Origin: UBA6926 sp045562535
GTDB taxonomy: Bacteria > Chloroflexota > Dehalococcoidia > UBA6926
NCBI GenBank assembly: GCA_045562535.1
Contig: JBJKVP010000003.1
Location: 321,774-385,773 of the forward strand
Direction: 5' to 3'
Length of the DNA stretch: 64,000 bases
Shown: positions 26,380 to 35,591 of the stretch, in pieces
How positions within the stretch are numbered: position 1 is the first letter of the stretch
How the letters are laid out: each line of letters opens with the position of its first letter
Notes under the pieces: generated by a model
Told to the model about the DNA's origin: nothing
The model's input: the letters and a program-made list of their open reading frames with translations, nothing else
Database searches by the model: none
Made by a program: the position numbers and the translations under genes

Positions 26380-26814
26380 ATGAAAGACACCTATAAAAAA
26401 CCATTTCCAATACCGGGAGGACCTTTTGGTGCTACTAGTGGAGATTTCACTAAACCATTCTGGGATGCAACAAGAAAACACGAGCTAGTTATACCTAGAT
26501 GTAAAAATCATGATGGTTTTTTCTTTTATCCCAGAGAACTATGCCCTGTATGCCTGTCCTCAGATCTAGAATGGGCAAAGGTCACAGGTAAAGGAAGAGT
26601 ATATGCATACACAGTAGTGTACCAACCTAACGACCCTCTATTTGCTGAAGATGCGCCGTATACTTACGCGGTAATCCAGTTGGACGAGGGAGCAAGAATG
26701 ATATCCAATGTAATAGGTATAGATCCCAATGATGTTGAAATCGACATGAGAGTAGAAGCTGTATTTGAAGATATTAGCGATGAATGGACCCTAGTAAAAT
26801 TTAAACCTATCTAG
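26380..26814 (+). CDS. DUF35 OB-fold/zinc-ribbon protein
   Basis: A 144-residue acyl-CoA-binding partner of thiolase-like enzymes. The N-terminal helix precedes a rubredoxin-like zinc ribbon in which the first pair is CKNH and the second is CPVC. An OB fold follows (GKGRVYAYTVVYQ ... YTYAVIQLDEGARM). In archaeal HMG-CoA synthesis and in actinobacterial sterol side-chain aldolases, such proteins form a complex with the thiolase-like subunit (family knowledge). The adjacent thiolase-like gene fits this exactly. Confidence 0.92.
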   Translation: MKDTYKKPFPIPGGPFGATSGDFTKPFWDATRKHELVIPRCKNHDGFFFYPRELCPVCLSSDLEWAKVTGKGRVYAYTVVYQPNDPLFAEDAPYTYAVIQLDEGARMISNVIGIDPNDVEIDMRVEAVFEDISDEWTLVKFKPI

Positions 26815-26982
26815 TTTGAACCACTATATAATTAAGAAGGGATTTACATTTGTTTCTTATAAGCATAAAAAAAAGTGTAATGAAATTTATAGTAGTACAG
26901 ACGCTTAAATTATTACTAAAATTCATAATATTTAGACTAAAGAAAAATAGATTAATTGGTTTATGAAGAAAATCGGTACCAC

Positions 26983-27432
26983 TTATTCATGTGCATCAAT
27001 TAAAATAAAAGCTATAACACACGTCTCTTCACCAGTGTTGACCCAATCGTGCAATGTTGCTCTCTGCACAATAATATCCCCTTCCTCCAAATGAACGGGA
27101 GGGCCTTGTTCCAATTCCATATCGATTTCACCTTTAAGGACTATTGCATAATCAATAGTTTCGGTTACGTGCATGTCGGTAGTGTTCCCCGGCTCGAATT
27201 CAATCACTCTAAATATAGTTCCTTGGTGAACCGGAGGCCTAGACACATCTCTCAGTCCTAAATCTTCAGATCCTGTAATATCGGGAGGCATGGTATCTGT
27301 AGTCCAAACCACGGTGCCAGTTACACCTGGCCTTGATACTTTGGCTGTAGACGCGACATCATCAATCCAAACCTTCGACTCTCCATTCTGATCATTAGTG
27401 GTAACAACTCTTCTGATATTTTTAACCATCAT
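26983..27432 (-). CDS. Cupin-domain protein
   Basis: A 149-residue single-domain cupin. The metal-site strand pair is visible around residues 80-135: GNTTDMHVTETIDYAIVLKGEI with an His and Glu, followed by LEEGDIIVQRATLHDW with the second-motif His. The first half is variable and contains TTDTMPPD. It may bind a metal or act as a small dioxygenase, isomerase or sensor; no substrate can be named. GAGGAAAG precedes two adjacent ATG codons. The 26815-26982 gap is AT-rich without features. Confidence 0.87.
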   Translation of the reverse strand: MMVKNIRRVVTTNDQNGESKVWIDDVASTAKVSRPGVTGTVVWTTDTMPPDITGSEDLGLRDVSRPPVHQGTIFRVIEFEPGNTTDMHVTETIDYAIVLKGEIDMELEQGPPVHLEEGDIIVQRATLHDWVNTGEETCVIAFILIDAHE

Positions 27433-27548
27433 CTTTCCTCACATATAATAATTAAATATTTATGCTAACCATATTAACTTTTTATCTATTCGAAGACTAT
27501 AATTATTTACACTTAATCCAACTTGATTAGCTATGGAGAAATAACCTT

Positions 27549-28241
27549 ATGAATAGGAAGAATGTTCATTTATGGTTTAAAGCGTCGTCTGTTATTGCGG
27601 GTTTTATACCCTTAATATTTATAACATTGATAACTATATCCACCATCTTAAACCCAGGTTATGATCATGTGCGATCTACAATCAGTAGACTAGCCATTGA
27701 ATCAAATTACTCATGGATTGCCAGGATCGCGATATCAATATATGGAGCCAGTTATTTTTTCATTAGCTGGCCAATTTATCACATTTTACAATCACGAAAT
27801 CAAAAAAAATCAGCATATTCCGTGTGTATTTTACTGATCTTCGTATCTTTTTTTTCTCTGATGACCGGATTAATTCCCGATGATATCGATCGAGGAGGGA
27901 TTTTCGTCACCCATAGCTCAGGCGGTATATCAATATCCGGTATGATCCATGACGTTTCGTCACGCTTGTCCTTTATATGCGGGATCACAGCAATATCAAT
28001 ATTTTCGGCAGCGAGCATAAGATACGAAAAAAATAGATGGCTTCCCATATTATCAATATTAACTGTGATTATCATGTTAGTTGCAGGAGGAATATTTACG
28101 ATAACAATCATGCTCCCCTACTCACATTGGTTATGGAACTGGATAGGGATATTCCAAAAAATAATTGTTCTCTCAAGTGTTGTATGGATACAAATTATTT
28201 CTATCCGAGTTTTTATCGCAATTAGATCTGGGGAACTATAA
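27549..28241 (+). CDS. DUF998 family membrane protein
   Basis: A 230-residue integral membrane protein with six predicted helices. The first loop contains NPGYDHVRSTISRLAIESNY, and a middle loop has TGLIPDDIDRGG and HDVSSRLSF, typical of DUF998. The function of this family is unknown. It is an isolated gene between a cupin and an SDR. Confidence 0.85.
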   Translation: MNRKNVHLWFKASSVIAGFIPLIFITLITISTILNPGYDHVRSTISRLAIESNYSWIARIAISIYGASYFFISWPIYHILQSRNQKKSAYSVCILLIFVSFFSLMTGLIPDDIDRGGIFVTHSSGGISISGMIHDVSSRLSFICGITAISIFSAASIRYEKNRWLPILSILTVIIMLVAGGIFTITIMLPYSHWLWNWIGIFQKIIVLSSVVWIQIISIRVFIAIRSGEL

Positions 28242-28304
28242 TCCTTCTCCATAATATTTGTTCTATAATTACTAAAACTAAACATTTATATTCAGAGGTG
28301 CCAT

Positions 28305-29102
28305 ATGCCAACATTGCCAGAGTTTAATTTAGACGGAAAAGTAGCAATAGTAACGGGAGCAGCACAAGGAATTGGTAAGGGGATTGCCAAATCCTTAGCA
28401 AGAGCCGGGGCTGACATAGTTATCGCTGGAATATCTCTAGGAGATAGGGAAAATGACGACAAAGCCATGCAATCAGCTGCTGAAGAGATAGCAGAGCTAG
28501 GAACTAAAGTATTACCTATAACAGCAGATCTGAGAAATTTAGATGAAGTTGAAAACCTGATGAGCCAAACTTTGGATCAATTTGGAGGGAAGCTCGACAT
28601 AATGGTAAACAACGCTGGAGGCAGCTTTAACGGTCATTTCATGGAAATAAGTGATAGAGGATATGAAGCAGTAACCCGAAACAATTTCCGAACAACATTT
28701 TTAGGCTGCAAAGCTGCTGCTAACATAATGCTAAAAGAAGGCGGTGGATCAATCATTAATTTAGCATCAACTACTGCTTTTAACCCTGCAACAACTCAAC
28801 CAGTATATGGAGCAAACAAAGCAGCAATTATGCACCTAACCCAAACGTTAGCTGTTGAATTTGCACCAACCATTAGAGTTAACGCAGTTGCACCAGGACT
28901 GACAGATACCGAAGGTCTTCGTGCGCAATACCCAGACAATCCTGACGAGGTTATCTCGACTTTAAGCGAAGATTTCGCGGCAAAACGTCTTGCTACCACA
29001 AATGATATAGGCCTTGCGGTAGTATTCTTGTGCAGCGATGCTGCTTCCCATATTAGTGGTGTTACTATGAAAATTGATGGTGGAGGAATGGCTATGCGCT
29101 GA
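28305..29102 (+). CDS. Short-chain dehydrogenase/reductase
   Basis: A 265-residue SDR with TGAAQGIGKGIA (cofactor binding), NNAGGSFNG, and the active site Ser-Thr-Thr ... YGANKAAI, a Tyr-x-x-x-Lys pair. The C-terminal INVDGG-type motif appears as KIDGGGMAMR. Its stop codon is TGA, further evidence that TGA terminates in this genome. The substrate is unknown. Confidence 0.93.
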   Translation: MPTLPEFNLDGKVAIVTGAAQGIGKGIAKSLARAGADIVIAGISLGDRENDDKAMQSAAEEIAELGTKVLPITADLRNLDEVENLMSQTLDQFGGKLDIMVNNAGGSFNGHFMEISDRGYEAVTRNNFRTTFLGCKAAANIMLKEGGGSIINLASTTAFNPATTQPVYGANKAAIMHLTQTLAVEFAPTIRVNAVAPGLTDTEGLRAQYPDNPDEVISTLSEDFAAKRLATTNDIGLAVVFLCSDAASHISGVTMKIDGGGMAMR

Positions 29103-29111
29103 ACAATTTAT

Positions 29112-29161
29112 ATTGCTATCAGCAATTATTGATAAAGTTTCCCACCTTCCTATCAATAATT
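29112..29161 (+). promoter_or_regulatory. Two overlapping hairpins upstream of upp
   Basis: Hairpin A pairs ATTGCT (29112-29117) with AGCAAT (29121-29126). Hairpin B pairs AATTATTGATA (29124-29134) with TATCAATAATT (29151-29161), a perfect 11-bp inverted repeat. The two share bases 29124-29126 and so compete, as in attenuators. No U-tract follows, so the role is uncertain. Confidence 0.4.
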
Positions 29162-29192
29162 AACCTTCAAGATTTATATGGAGGAAATACCA

Positions 29193-29828
29193 TTGAAACA
29201 CAGCAATACTATACATATATCAAGTCACCCTCTCATAGGTGAAAAATTATCGACTCTGAGGGATATAAATACATCCCCAGAATTGTTTAGAAGTTTAGTT
29301 GCCGAACTAACTTCCCTGTTAATATATGAGGCCACATTAGATCTAAACACATTAACCGTCGAAATAGAAACCCCTCTACAAAAAACCAGCGGCACAAAAA
29401 TAGATGGTGCGATATCTATTGTACCTATACTCAGGGCTGGCCTTGGGATGGTAGACAGTGCGCTTAAAATTATCCCCAAAGCTAAAGTCTGGCACATTGG
29501 GGTAAAACGAAATGAAGAAACCCTTGAACCAATAGAATATTATGTTAAAAAACCAAATGTGGAACAAACTGGCACCTGTATCATTCTAGATCCAATGTTA
29601 GCTACAGGGGGTTCTTTGTCAGCAGTTTGCTCGATTTTAAAATCTTGGGGGGTAAATAATATCAGGTATATTGGGCTATTAGCGGCCCCTGAGGGCGTTA
29701 AACGGATACAGGATGACCACCCAGATGTTGACATGTTCATCGCCTGTATTGATTCTCATCTTGATAAAAACGGGTATATCGTTCCAGGATTAGGGGATGC
29801 CGGAGACAGACAATTTGACACTCTGTAA
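29193..29828 (+). CDS. upp: Uracil phosphoribosyltransferase
   Basis: About 211 residues. It converts uracil and PRPP to UMP in pyrimidine salvage. Typical motifs are SSHPLIGEKLSTLRD near the start, VPILRAGLGMVD, the PRPP loop ILDPMLATGGSL, and the C-terminal PGLGDAGDRQFDT uracil site. A TTG at 29193 is preferred because GGAGG lies 8 bases before it; an in-frame ATG at 29178 would place the Shine-Dalgarno inside the gene. Confidence 0.96.
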   Translation: MKHSNTIHISSHPLIGEKLSTLRDINTSPELFRSLVAELTSLLIYEATLDLNTLTVEIETPLQKTSGTKIDGAISIVPILRAGLGMVDSALKIIPKAKVWHIGVKRNEETLEPIEYYVKKPNVEQTGTCIILDPMLATGGSLSAVCSILKSWGVNNIRYIGLLAAPEGVKRIQDDHPDVDMFIACIDSHLDKNGYIVPGLGDAGDRQFDTL

Positions 29829-29848
29829 CTAAGCTACTAGGAGAGATC

Positions 29849-30787
29849 ATGAGGATCGCAATTTTTGGAGCAGGCGCTGTCGGATCTTATGTTGGTGGGA
29901 AACTACTCCAGTCTGGAGAACATGATATTTTCATGATTGCCAGAGGCAACCATTTAAAGGCACTCAATTCCAGTGGATTGAAAGTGACCAGTATAAATGG
30001 AAATTTTAAGATTAAATCTTTATACGCGACAGATACTCCTTCTCAAATTGGCCCAGTTGACTATGTAATATTGACAGTTAAATCTTGGATGGTAGCCGAA
30101 GCTACAAAATCTATGTTGCCTCTAATAGGCAAAGACACGGTGGTACTCCCTCTCCAAAATGGTATTGAATCACCCAGCCAAATTAGCTCTATAATCGATC
30201 CGAAACAAGTTCTAGGGGGAATGTGCAGGATATTTAGTTCAATACCAGAACCAGGGCATATAAATCATTTTGGTTCAGAGCCGTTGATCGTAATAGGAGA
30301 ACTGAGTGGTGAGAAAACAACCCGAGTGAGGGAAATAGAGATTGCACTCAATAATTCGCATTTAGCCTGCACTATTTCTCCTGATATAACTGCTTCCATG
30401 TGGGAAAAACTGATTTTTGTTGGGCCCGTTGGGGCTGTTGGATCAGTAACCAGAGCCCCCTTGGGGGAGATATTACAACTGAAACAATCTAGAGAATTAT
30501 TACAAAATTTAATGGAAGAAATATACGAAGTCGGGCTAGCTCTCGGAGTGCAATTAAATCAGAACGTCGTTCACGATAGCATAAAATATGCAGAGCAATC
30601 ACCATTCGAAGCAACATCATCGATGCAAAGAGATATAATCGACGGAAATCGATCTGAACTGGAAAGCCAAGTAGGAGTGGTAGTAAGATTGGGAACTAAA
30701 GCAAAAATAGCAACGCCTGCGCACGAATATATTTACAGTTTACTATTACCAATAGAAACTAAAGCAAGGAGCAAGATAGAATTATAA
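29849..30787 (+). CDS. Ketopantoate reductase family protein (PanE/ApbA-like)
   Basis: A 312-residue NADPH-dependent reductase of the PanE/ApbA family. The N-terminal Rossmann motif IFGAGAVGSYVGGKL is clear, as are VILTVKSWM and LQNGIES. The conserved Lys appears in MWEKLIFVGPVGAVGS, and Ser-Ser-Met-Gln-Arg-Asp in the C-terminal domain. It either makes pantoate for CoA or acts on another 2-keto acid; such paralogs are common in degraders. It follows upp by 20 bp. Confidence 0.9.
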   Translation: MRIAIFGAGAVGSYVGGKLLQSGEHDIFMIARGNHLKALNSSGLKVTSINGNFKIKSLYATDTPSQIGPVDYVILTVKSWMVAEATKSMLPLIGKDTVVLPLQNGIESPSQISSIIDPKQVLGGMCRIFSSIPEPGHINHFGSEPLIVIGELSGEKTTRVREIEIALNNSHLACTISPDITASMWEKLIFVGPVGAVGSVTRAPLGEILQLKQSRELLQNLMEEIYEVGLALGVQLNQNVVHDSIKYAEQSPFEATSSMQRDIIDGNRSELESQVGVVVRLGTKAKIATPAHEYIYSLLLPIETKARSKIEL

Positions 30788-30823
30788 ATAGCGGACTTAT
30801 ATATAATAAAAAAGGAATTAGCA

Positions 30824-32521
30824 TTGAAGCTCACAAAAATTAAAGACCTTGGGAAAGACCAAAGAAAAATAATTAATGCCTGGTCGATGTATGACTGGGC
30901 AAATTCTGCGTTCTCAACAAGTGGTACAGTAGCGATATTCCCTGTCTATTTCGTATTTCTTTTCGAACGTTCTCTAGGAAGCCAGTTCTCCATAGCAGGA
31001 TTAACTCTCTCTAGTAGTGGTATGTGGAGCATTGGGATAGCGATCTCAGCCTTAGTAGTAGCTTTCACGAGTCCCCCTCTCGGAATATTAGCTGATAAGT
31101 TTGCGATAAAAAGAAAATTGTTGATTTTATACTGCGCCGCTGGATCGATTTTCACTGTCCTTACTTTTTTTTCTGTGTACACAAACTCCCCTTGGGCTTG
31201 GTTACTCGGTTTCTTCATCTTGGCAAACATAGGATTCAATGGAAGTTTCGTCTTTTATAACTCTTTTTTACCTCACTTAGCTCCTAGAGAGCTTCTTGAT
31301 GACGTTAGCAGTCGTGGTTACGCATTCGGATATATAGGTGGGGGTCTCCTTTTACTTATACACTTAGTAGTTATTATGGCTTCTCAAGATACCGCGGTAG
31401 AAGATGTAATGACAAGAGCGTGTTTGGTTTCAATAGGTGTCTGGTGGTTTGGTTTCTCTTTATGGACATTTAAATTTCTTCCAGAACCAACAAAACCTGA
31501 ATTATCAAATAAACTAACTCCTATCGGCGCAATTAAATTATCAATCATCGAACTACGAAAAACTTTTCAAGGGATATCGCACTTTAAACCGGTTCTTTTA
31601 TATCTATTGGCTTTTTTATTATTTAATGATGGTATCCAAACAATTCTTTCCATTGCAGGAGCTTATGCCGCAGATACCCTTGGTGTCAGTTTAATATTTA
31701 ATATGATCACAATACTTTTGGTTCAGTTTATAGCTGCTCCTGGAGCACAATTGTTTTCATTGTTTGCAAATAAATCTTCAACAAAAAAGGCATTGATGGC
31801 CTCATTGATCATATGGTGCATAATTATTATCCTGGGAATCGGAATGGCACCATTTAAACCTTCCTCACACACGGAGCATGACTACCAACTTAATTATTCC
31901 CAATCTGACACAAATTATTCATTGGAATCTCGACCAGATTTATCCGATTCATTGGAAGACAACGCGTGGGATTTAGAAATACACTGGCTACCTGATAGAT
32001 CAAAAATATCAGAAAATGAAGCTCTTTCGTTGATTGAAACCGTTGGAAAAAGTGAATATTCTCGGTTTAGCGCTTCGATTTTAGGAGGCCCACATGATGG
32101 TTTAAATTCCCTAGGTATAAACAATAAAGCAAATTTAGATAAAGGTCCTCTAGATTGGTTGCCACGTTTAATGAGGGAATATATATGGGAGCCACTCAAT
32201 TTACCAATAAATTCTCAATTCTTACTTCTAGGATCATTGATAGGCTTGATTATGGGTGGAAGCCAAGCTCTTGCAAGAAGTATTTTTGCACATATGACGC
32301 CCCAAAATAGAAGCGGTGAGTTCTTCTCATTTTTTGGGTTCACTAATAAAGTTTCTTCAGTCATAGGGCCAATAATGTACGTGATTATATCTGGTACTGT
32401 TGACACAAGATCAGCGATACTATCGATAATGATTATAATAGCTGTAGGGGCATTAATCCTCAGTCGGGTGGACGTAGATTCGGGCAAAAGAGCTGCTCTT
32501 CTGGATAGTAATGAAATGTAA
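30824..32521 (+). CDS. MFS transporter, Atg22/UMF1-like
   Basis: A 565-residue carrier with an N-terminal AWSMYDWANSAFSTSG motif, the hallmark of the UMF1/Atg22-like family. About 12 helices are split by a long hydrophilic insertion at roughly residues 345-465, after the eighth or ninth helix; that loop is Ser/Asp-rich and probably extracytoplasmic. The start is a TTG with AAGGAA upstream. Relatives are thought to export amino acids or lipids; the substrate here is unknown. Confidence 0.88.
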   Translation: MKLTKIKDLGKDQRKIINAWSMYDWANSAFSTSGTVAIFPVYFVFLFERSLGSQFSIAGLTLSSSGMWSIGIAISALVVAFTSPPLGILADKFAIKRKLLILYCAAGSIFTVLTFFSVYTNSPWAWLLGFFILANIGFNGSFVFYNSFLPHLAPRELLDDVSSRGYAFGYIGGGLLLLIHLVVIMASQDTAVEDVMTRACLVSIGVWWFGFSLWTFKFLPEPTKPELSNKLTPIGAIKLSIIELRKTFQGISHFKPVLLYLLAFLLFNDGIQTILSIAGAYAADTLGVSLIFNMITILLVQFIAAPGAQLFSLFANKSSTKKALMASLIIWCIIIILGIGMAPFKPSSHTEHDYQLNYSQSDTNYSLESRPDLSDSLEDNAWDLEIHWLPDRSKISENEALSLIETVGKSEYSRFSASILGGPHDGLNSLGINNKANLDKGPLDWLPRLMREYIWEPLNLPINSQFLLLGSLIGLIMGGSQALARSIFAHMTPQNRSGEFFSFFGFTNKVSSVIGPIMYVIISGTVDTRSAILSIMIIIAVGALILSRVDVDSGKRAALLDSNEM

Positions 32522-32540
32522 ATTTTCTTTCGTTATTGAA

Positions 32541-33305
32541 TTAGGATCCTAAATTATTCAATATGCGAGAAGCTTCAATAGGATCATTTACAGTAGCTCC
32601 ATGGACCCCCAAAGATTGTGCCTTCTCTAAGTCTGATGCGGTTTCAATCCCCCAAACACCCACATATAATCCGTTATCAATCGCCTTATCAATAATAGTC
32701 TTTGACGCAGAGCGAACGTAAGGAAATAATCCGCCCAATCCCGTCGCATTACATGTTTCTATATTTTCGTCAGTCGCTTCACCTACTAACAAACCATGGC
32801 TTACCTCAGGCAATTTGTTTTTAGATCTGAGGAGTTGCGCTTGATCAAAGGATAATATCGATATTCCGGGTACACTAGATGGATTTAACAATACTCCATT
32901 ATCAATCCATTCAGTTGCTAACAATAAATCTCGAAGAGCTGATGGCAAAATACTCTCATCAGACTTAATTTCGATGTAAATATGTGCTTCGTTTGAGTAT
33001 CTTAATAAAATCTCCTCTAGGGTGGGAACTCGCTGTATTTGATCCAATTTATTTGACGCTGCACTTTCAAACCAACTGCCAGCATCAAGTTTTTTTACCT
33101 GTTCTAAAGTTGTTTGATCTATTGGCCCAACACCATCGGTGGTTCTGTCTAAGTCTGGATCATGTATTACTATCAATACGTTATCCACCGTCAAATGCAC
33201 GTCTAATTCTATAAAATTAAACCCCGACTTTATTGCATAATCAAAAGACGCGATCGTATTTTCAGGGAAATGCGAAGAATACCCTCTATGCGCTATCAGT
33301 TTCAT
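32541..33305 (-). CDS. Glycerophosphodiester phosphodiesterase
   Basis: A 254-residue TIM-barrel GDPD enzyme that hydrolyses glycerophosphodiesters to glycerol-3-phosphate and an alcohol. It starts with MKLIAHRGYSSHFPENT (catalytic His, substrate Arg), then FIELDVHLT with metal ligands and VIHDPDLDRTT with the second catalytic His. There is no signal peptide, so it is cytoplasmic. The ATG at 33305 is preferred to a TTG at 33314. Confidence 0.94.
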   Translation of the reverse strand: MKLIAHRGYSSHFPENTIASFDYAIKSGFNFIELDVHLTVDNVLIVIHDPDLDRTTDGVGPIDQTTLEQVKKLDAGSWFESAASNKLDQIQRVPTLEEILLRYSNEAHIYIEIKSDESILPSALRDLLLATEWIDNGVLLNPSSVPGISILSFDQAQLLRSKNKLPEVSHGLLVGEATDENIETCNATGLGGLFPYVRSASKTIIDKAIDNGLYVGVWGIETASDLEKAQSLGVHGATVNDPIEASRILNNLGS

Positions 33306-33347
33306 ATAAACCAAATACCTCGATAAAAATGGATCCCGTGACTAAAA

Positions 33348-33938
33348 TTAAATCTTATTACCATCAATAGAAAATCTCAAAGCAGCAAGGATGACCTTGA
33401 GTTCTCTAACCGTTTCATCTAGATTATCCGTTTTGTTTACTATCACATAGTCAAATAGATCAGCTTTTTCGATTTCGCCTTTTGCAGAAGAAAGTCTACT
33501 TTGTATTTGTGCAACGCTGTTTCCTCCTCTAGATTTGAGTCGCTCCTCTAGGCTATCCAAAGAAGGAGGAGATATGAAAATAAGTACTGACGACGAGTCA
33601 TAGTTTCTTATACTAAAAGCTCCCTGGACATCTGTCCGAACAATAATATCTTTCCCCAATGAACGTGCGTCATCTACCTGAGATTTCGGAACTCCGTATC
33701 GCTCTCCATAAACTTCAGCCCATTCAATTAAAGAATCATTCTCTATAAGTAAATCAAACTCTTTGTTATCGTAAAATAATTGATCAATGCCATGAATTTC
33801 GTTAGGTCTAGGCTTCCTCGTAGTAGCAGTAATAGGAACATATAAATTTGGTAATTCTTTAGTCAGAGTATCTAGGATAGTATCCTTGCCTACACCTGAT
33901 GGGCCAGTAATAACGACCAGAGGTGGGCTAGAAGACAT
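33348..33938 (-). CDS. gmk: Guanylate kinase
   Basis: A 196-residue enzyme that phosphorylates GMP to GDP. The Walker A GPSGVGKDTIL lies near the N-terminus, followed by the GMP-binding TTRKPRPNEIHG and IEWAEVYGERYGVP, and the lid region. The ATG at 33938 lies 4 bp after the remA stop, so the two are translationally close. A much longer open frame upstream overlaps remA and is rejected. Confidence 0.96.
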   Translation of the reverse strand: MSSSPPLVVITGPSGVGKDTILDTLTKELPNLYVPITATTRKPRPNEIHGIDQLFYDNKEFDLLIENDSLIEWAEVYGERYGVPKSQVDDARSLGKDIIVRTDVQGAFSIRNYDSSSVLIFISPPSLDSLEERLKSRGGNSVAQIQSRLSSAKGEIEKADLFDYVIVNKTDNLDETVRELKVILAALRFSIDGNKI

Positions 33939-33942
33939 TTCT

Positions 33943-34242
33943 TTAATCAAACACTGTCTCAGAGTTGGATGAAATAGGTACTTGGCCATTCTGCCTAAAA
34001 GAAGAAAGACGGCCGGCAACTGTTTCCGGGTTTATAGCCGCTAGAACTATATGGCCGCTATCCACGATCAAAACTGCTTTCGTTCTACGACCATTAGTCA
34101 TATCAAGTACAGCATTGCGGGCTCTACCTTCTTGGATTAAACGTTTGGTAGGAGCCGATCCTGGCGCTACAATTGCGATCACTCTGTTCATCGCTACATG
34201 ATTACCAAACCCCACATGAAGTATCTCAGGTCCTAAAACCAT
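33943..34242 (-). CDS. remA: RemA-like regulator (DUF370)
   Basis: A 99-residue protein of the DUF370/RemA family, seen as LGPEILHVGFGNHVAMNRVIAIVAPGSAPTKRL split by the invariant GNHVAMNR block. RemA forms DNA-binding oligomers that regulate matrix and osmoprotection genes in Bacillus; its role elsewhere is unclear. The remA-gmk order is common in Firmicutes and Chloroflexota. GGGGAGG precedes the ATG. Confidence 0.93.
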   Translation of the reverse strand: MVLGPEILHVGFGNHVAMNRVIAIVAPGSAPTKRLIQEGRARNAVLDMTNGRRTKAVLIVDSGHIVLAAINPETVAGRLSSFRQNGQVPISSNSETVFD

Positions 34243-34269
34243 AATAGGCCTCCCCTTTTTTAATAATTT

Positions 34270-35583
34270 CTAATTTTTTACTGCAATCGCTAGGAAATCT
34301 GACCAAAAATTCGGATACGAAACCTCGGTCACCTCTGAATTTTGGATCACCACTTCTCCATCACTCACTAAAGAAGCTACAGCCCATGCGATTGCTAACC
34401 GATGGTCTCCTGATGAGTCTAGGGTACCTCCCTTTAAATTCCCCTTACCGTAGATTACCATGCCATCGTCCTGCTCCTCAACCCGTGCCCCCAGTCTATT
34501 CAATGCAATTACGGTATTCTTAATGCGATCACTTTCTTTAACACGTAATTCTCTAGCGTCTCGAATTATAGTAGTCCCCTCTGCCTGAGTAGCAGCTACG
34601 GCAATAAGAGGTATCTCATCAATTAACCTAGGTATAATTTCTCCTTGTATTTCGATTCCTTTCAAACCACTTGAACTCACCATAATATCTGCTACAAATT
34701 CCTTAGAATTGGCAGGTTTCTTTTCAATAGAGACCGTAGCACCCATTGCTTGTAATACGTCTAAAAGCCCAGTCCGAGTTTCATTAATACCAACATCTTT
34801 TATAACTACCTCACTATCTTTATGTATAAGACCGCCAACAATCCATGGTGCAGCAGAACTAAAATCAGAAGGAATCTCTACATCAATCATATTAGGGATA
34901 CCTGGGGAAATAATAATCCTGTTTGAAATATTTTCCTTGTCTAAATGAATCCCCATATCGGTTAGCATATTTTCAGTATGGTCTCTAGAGAGATTTGGCT
35001 CAGTAATTTGTGTTTTCCCGTCAGCCACTAAACCTGCTATTAAGAGAGCTGATTTCAATTGAGCACTTGCTATCGGCATATCATAATTAATACCCGTTAA
35101 TTCAGTACCGATAACGTTTATTGGTGGAAATTCATCTCCCGCTTCGGCTGCGATATTAGCCCCCATCAACTTCAGAGGTTGTACAATCCTGCCCATGGGT
35201 CGCTTGTTAAGAGACGAGTCTCCAGATACGACCGCCGATATAGAAGAACCTGCAAGAACACCCAAAAGCAGACGCATCAAAGTCCCACTATTTTGGGCAT
35301 CCAAGTGAGAGGATGGTTTTTTAAATGAATTGATCCCTCTACTCTTAATTATTAGATTGCTTGAAATTCCTCTAGAATCAGTTCCTTTCTCAACTATATC
35401 CATTCCTAAAGTTTTCATCACATTTAATGTTGCAATTGTGTCCTGAGCTCGAGGGAAATTAGATATGCTAGCTTGCCCAGAACCAAGAGAATTGAGAATC
35501 AAAGCTCTATGGGCAATTGACTTATCCCCGGGAGCTTTAATTTCCCCTTTGAAACTTTGTGGCTTTAATAAAGATAGATCCAT
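34270..35583 (-). CDS. aroA: 3-phosphoshikimate 1-carboxyvinyltransferase (EPSP synthase)
   Basis: A 437-residue EPSP synthase, the sixth shikimate-pathway step, joining shikimate-3-phosphate and PEP. The start APGDKSIAHRALIL holds the PEP-binding Lys and Ser; NSGTLMRLLLG is the second signature. Near the C-terminus, LRVKESDRI and DHRLAIAWAV are conserved. Here the shikimate enzymes run as tyrA-aroA, with 8 bp between them, so aromatic amino acids and chorismate are made together. Confidence 0.96.
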   Translation of the reverse strand: MDLSLLKPQSFKGEIKAPGDKSIAHRALILNSLGSGQASISNFPRAQDTIATLNVMKTLGMDIVEKGTDSRGISSNLIIKSRGINSFKKPSSHLDAQNSGTLMRLLLGVLAGSSISAVVSGDSSLNKRPMGRIVQPLKLMGANIAAEAGDEFPPINVIGTELTGINYDMPIASAQLKSALLIAGLVADGKTQITEPNLSRDHTENMLTDMGIHLDKENISNRIIISPGIPNMIDVEIPSDFSSAAPWIVGGLIHKDSEVVIKDVGINETRTGLLDVLQAMGATVSIEKKPANSKEFVADIMVSSSGLKGIEIQGEIIPRLIDEIPLIAVAATQAEGTTIIRDARELRVKESDRIKNTVIALNRLGARVEEQDDGMVIYGKGNLKGGTLDSSGDHRLAIAWAVASLVSDGEVVIQNSEVTEVSYPNFWSDFLAIAVKN

Positions 35584-35591
35584 TATTTCCT

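Noticed and set aside
33939..34019. N-terminal extension of guanylate kinase
   Set aside because: It overlaps the end of remA in another frame, and the family start MSSSPPLVVITGPSG is at 33938.
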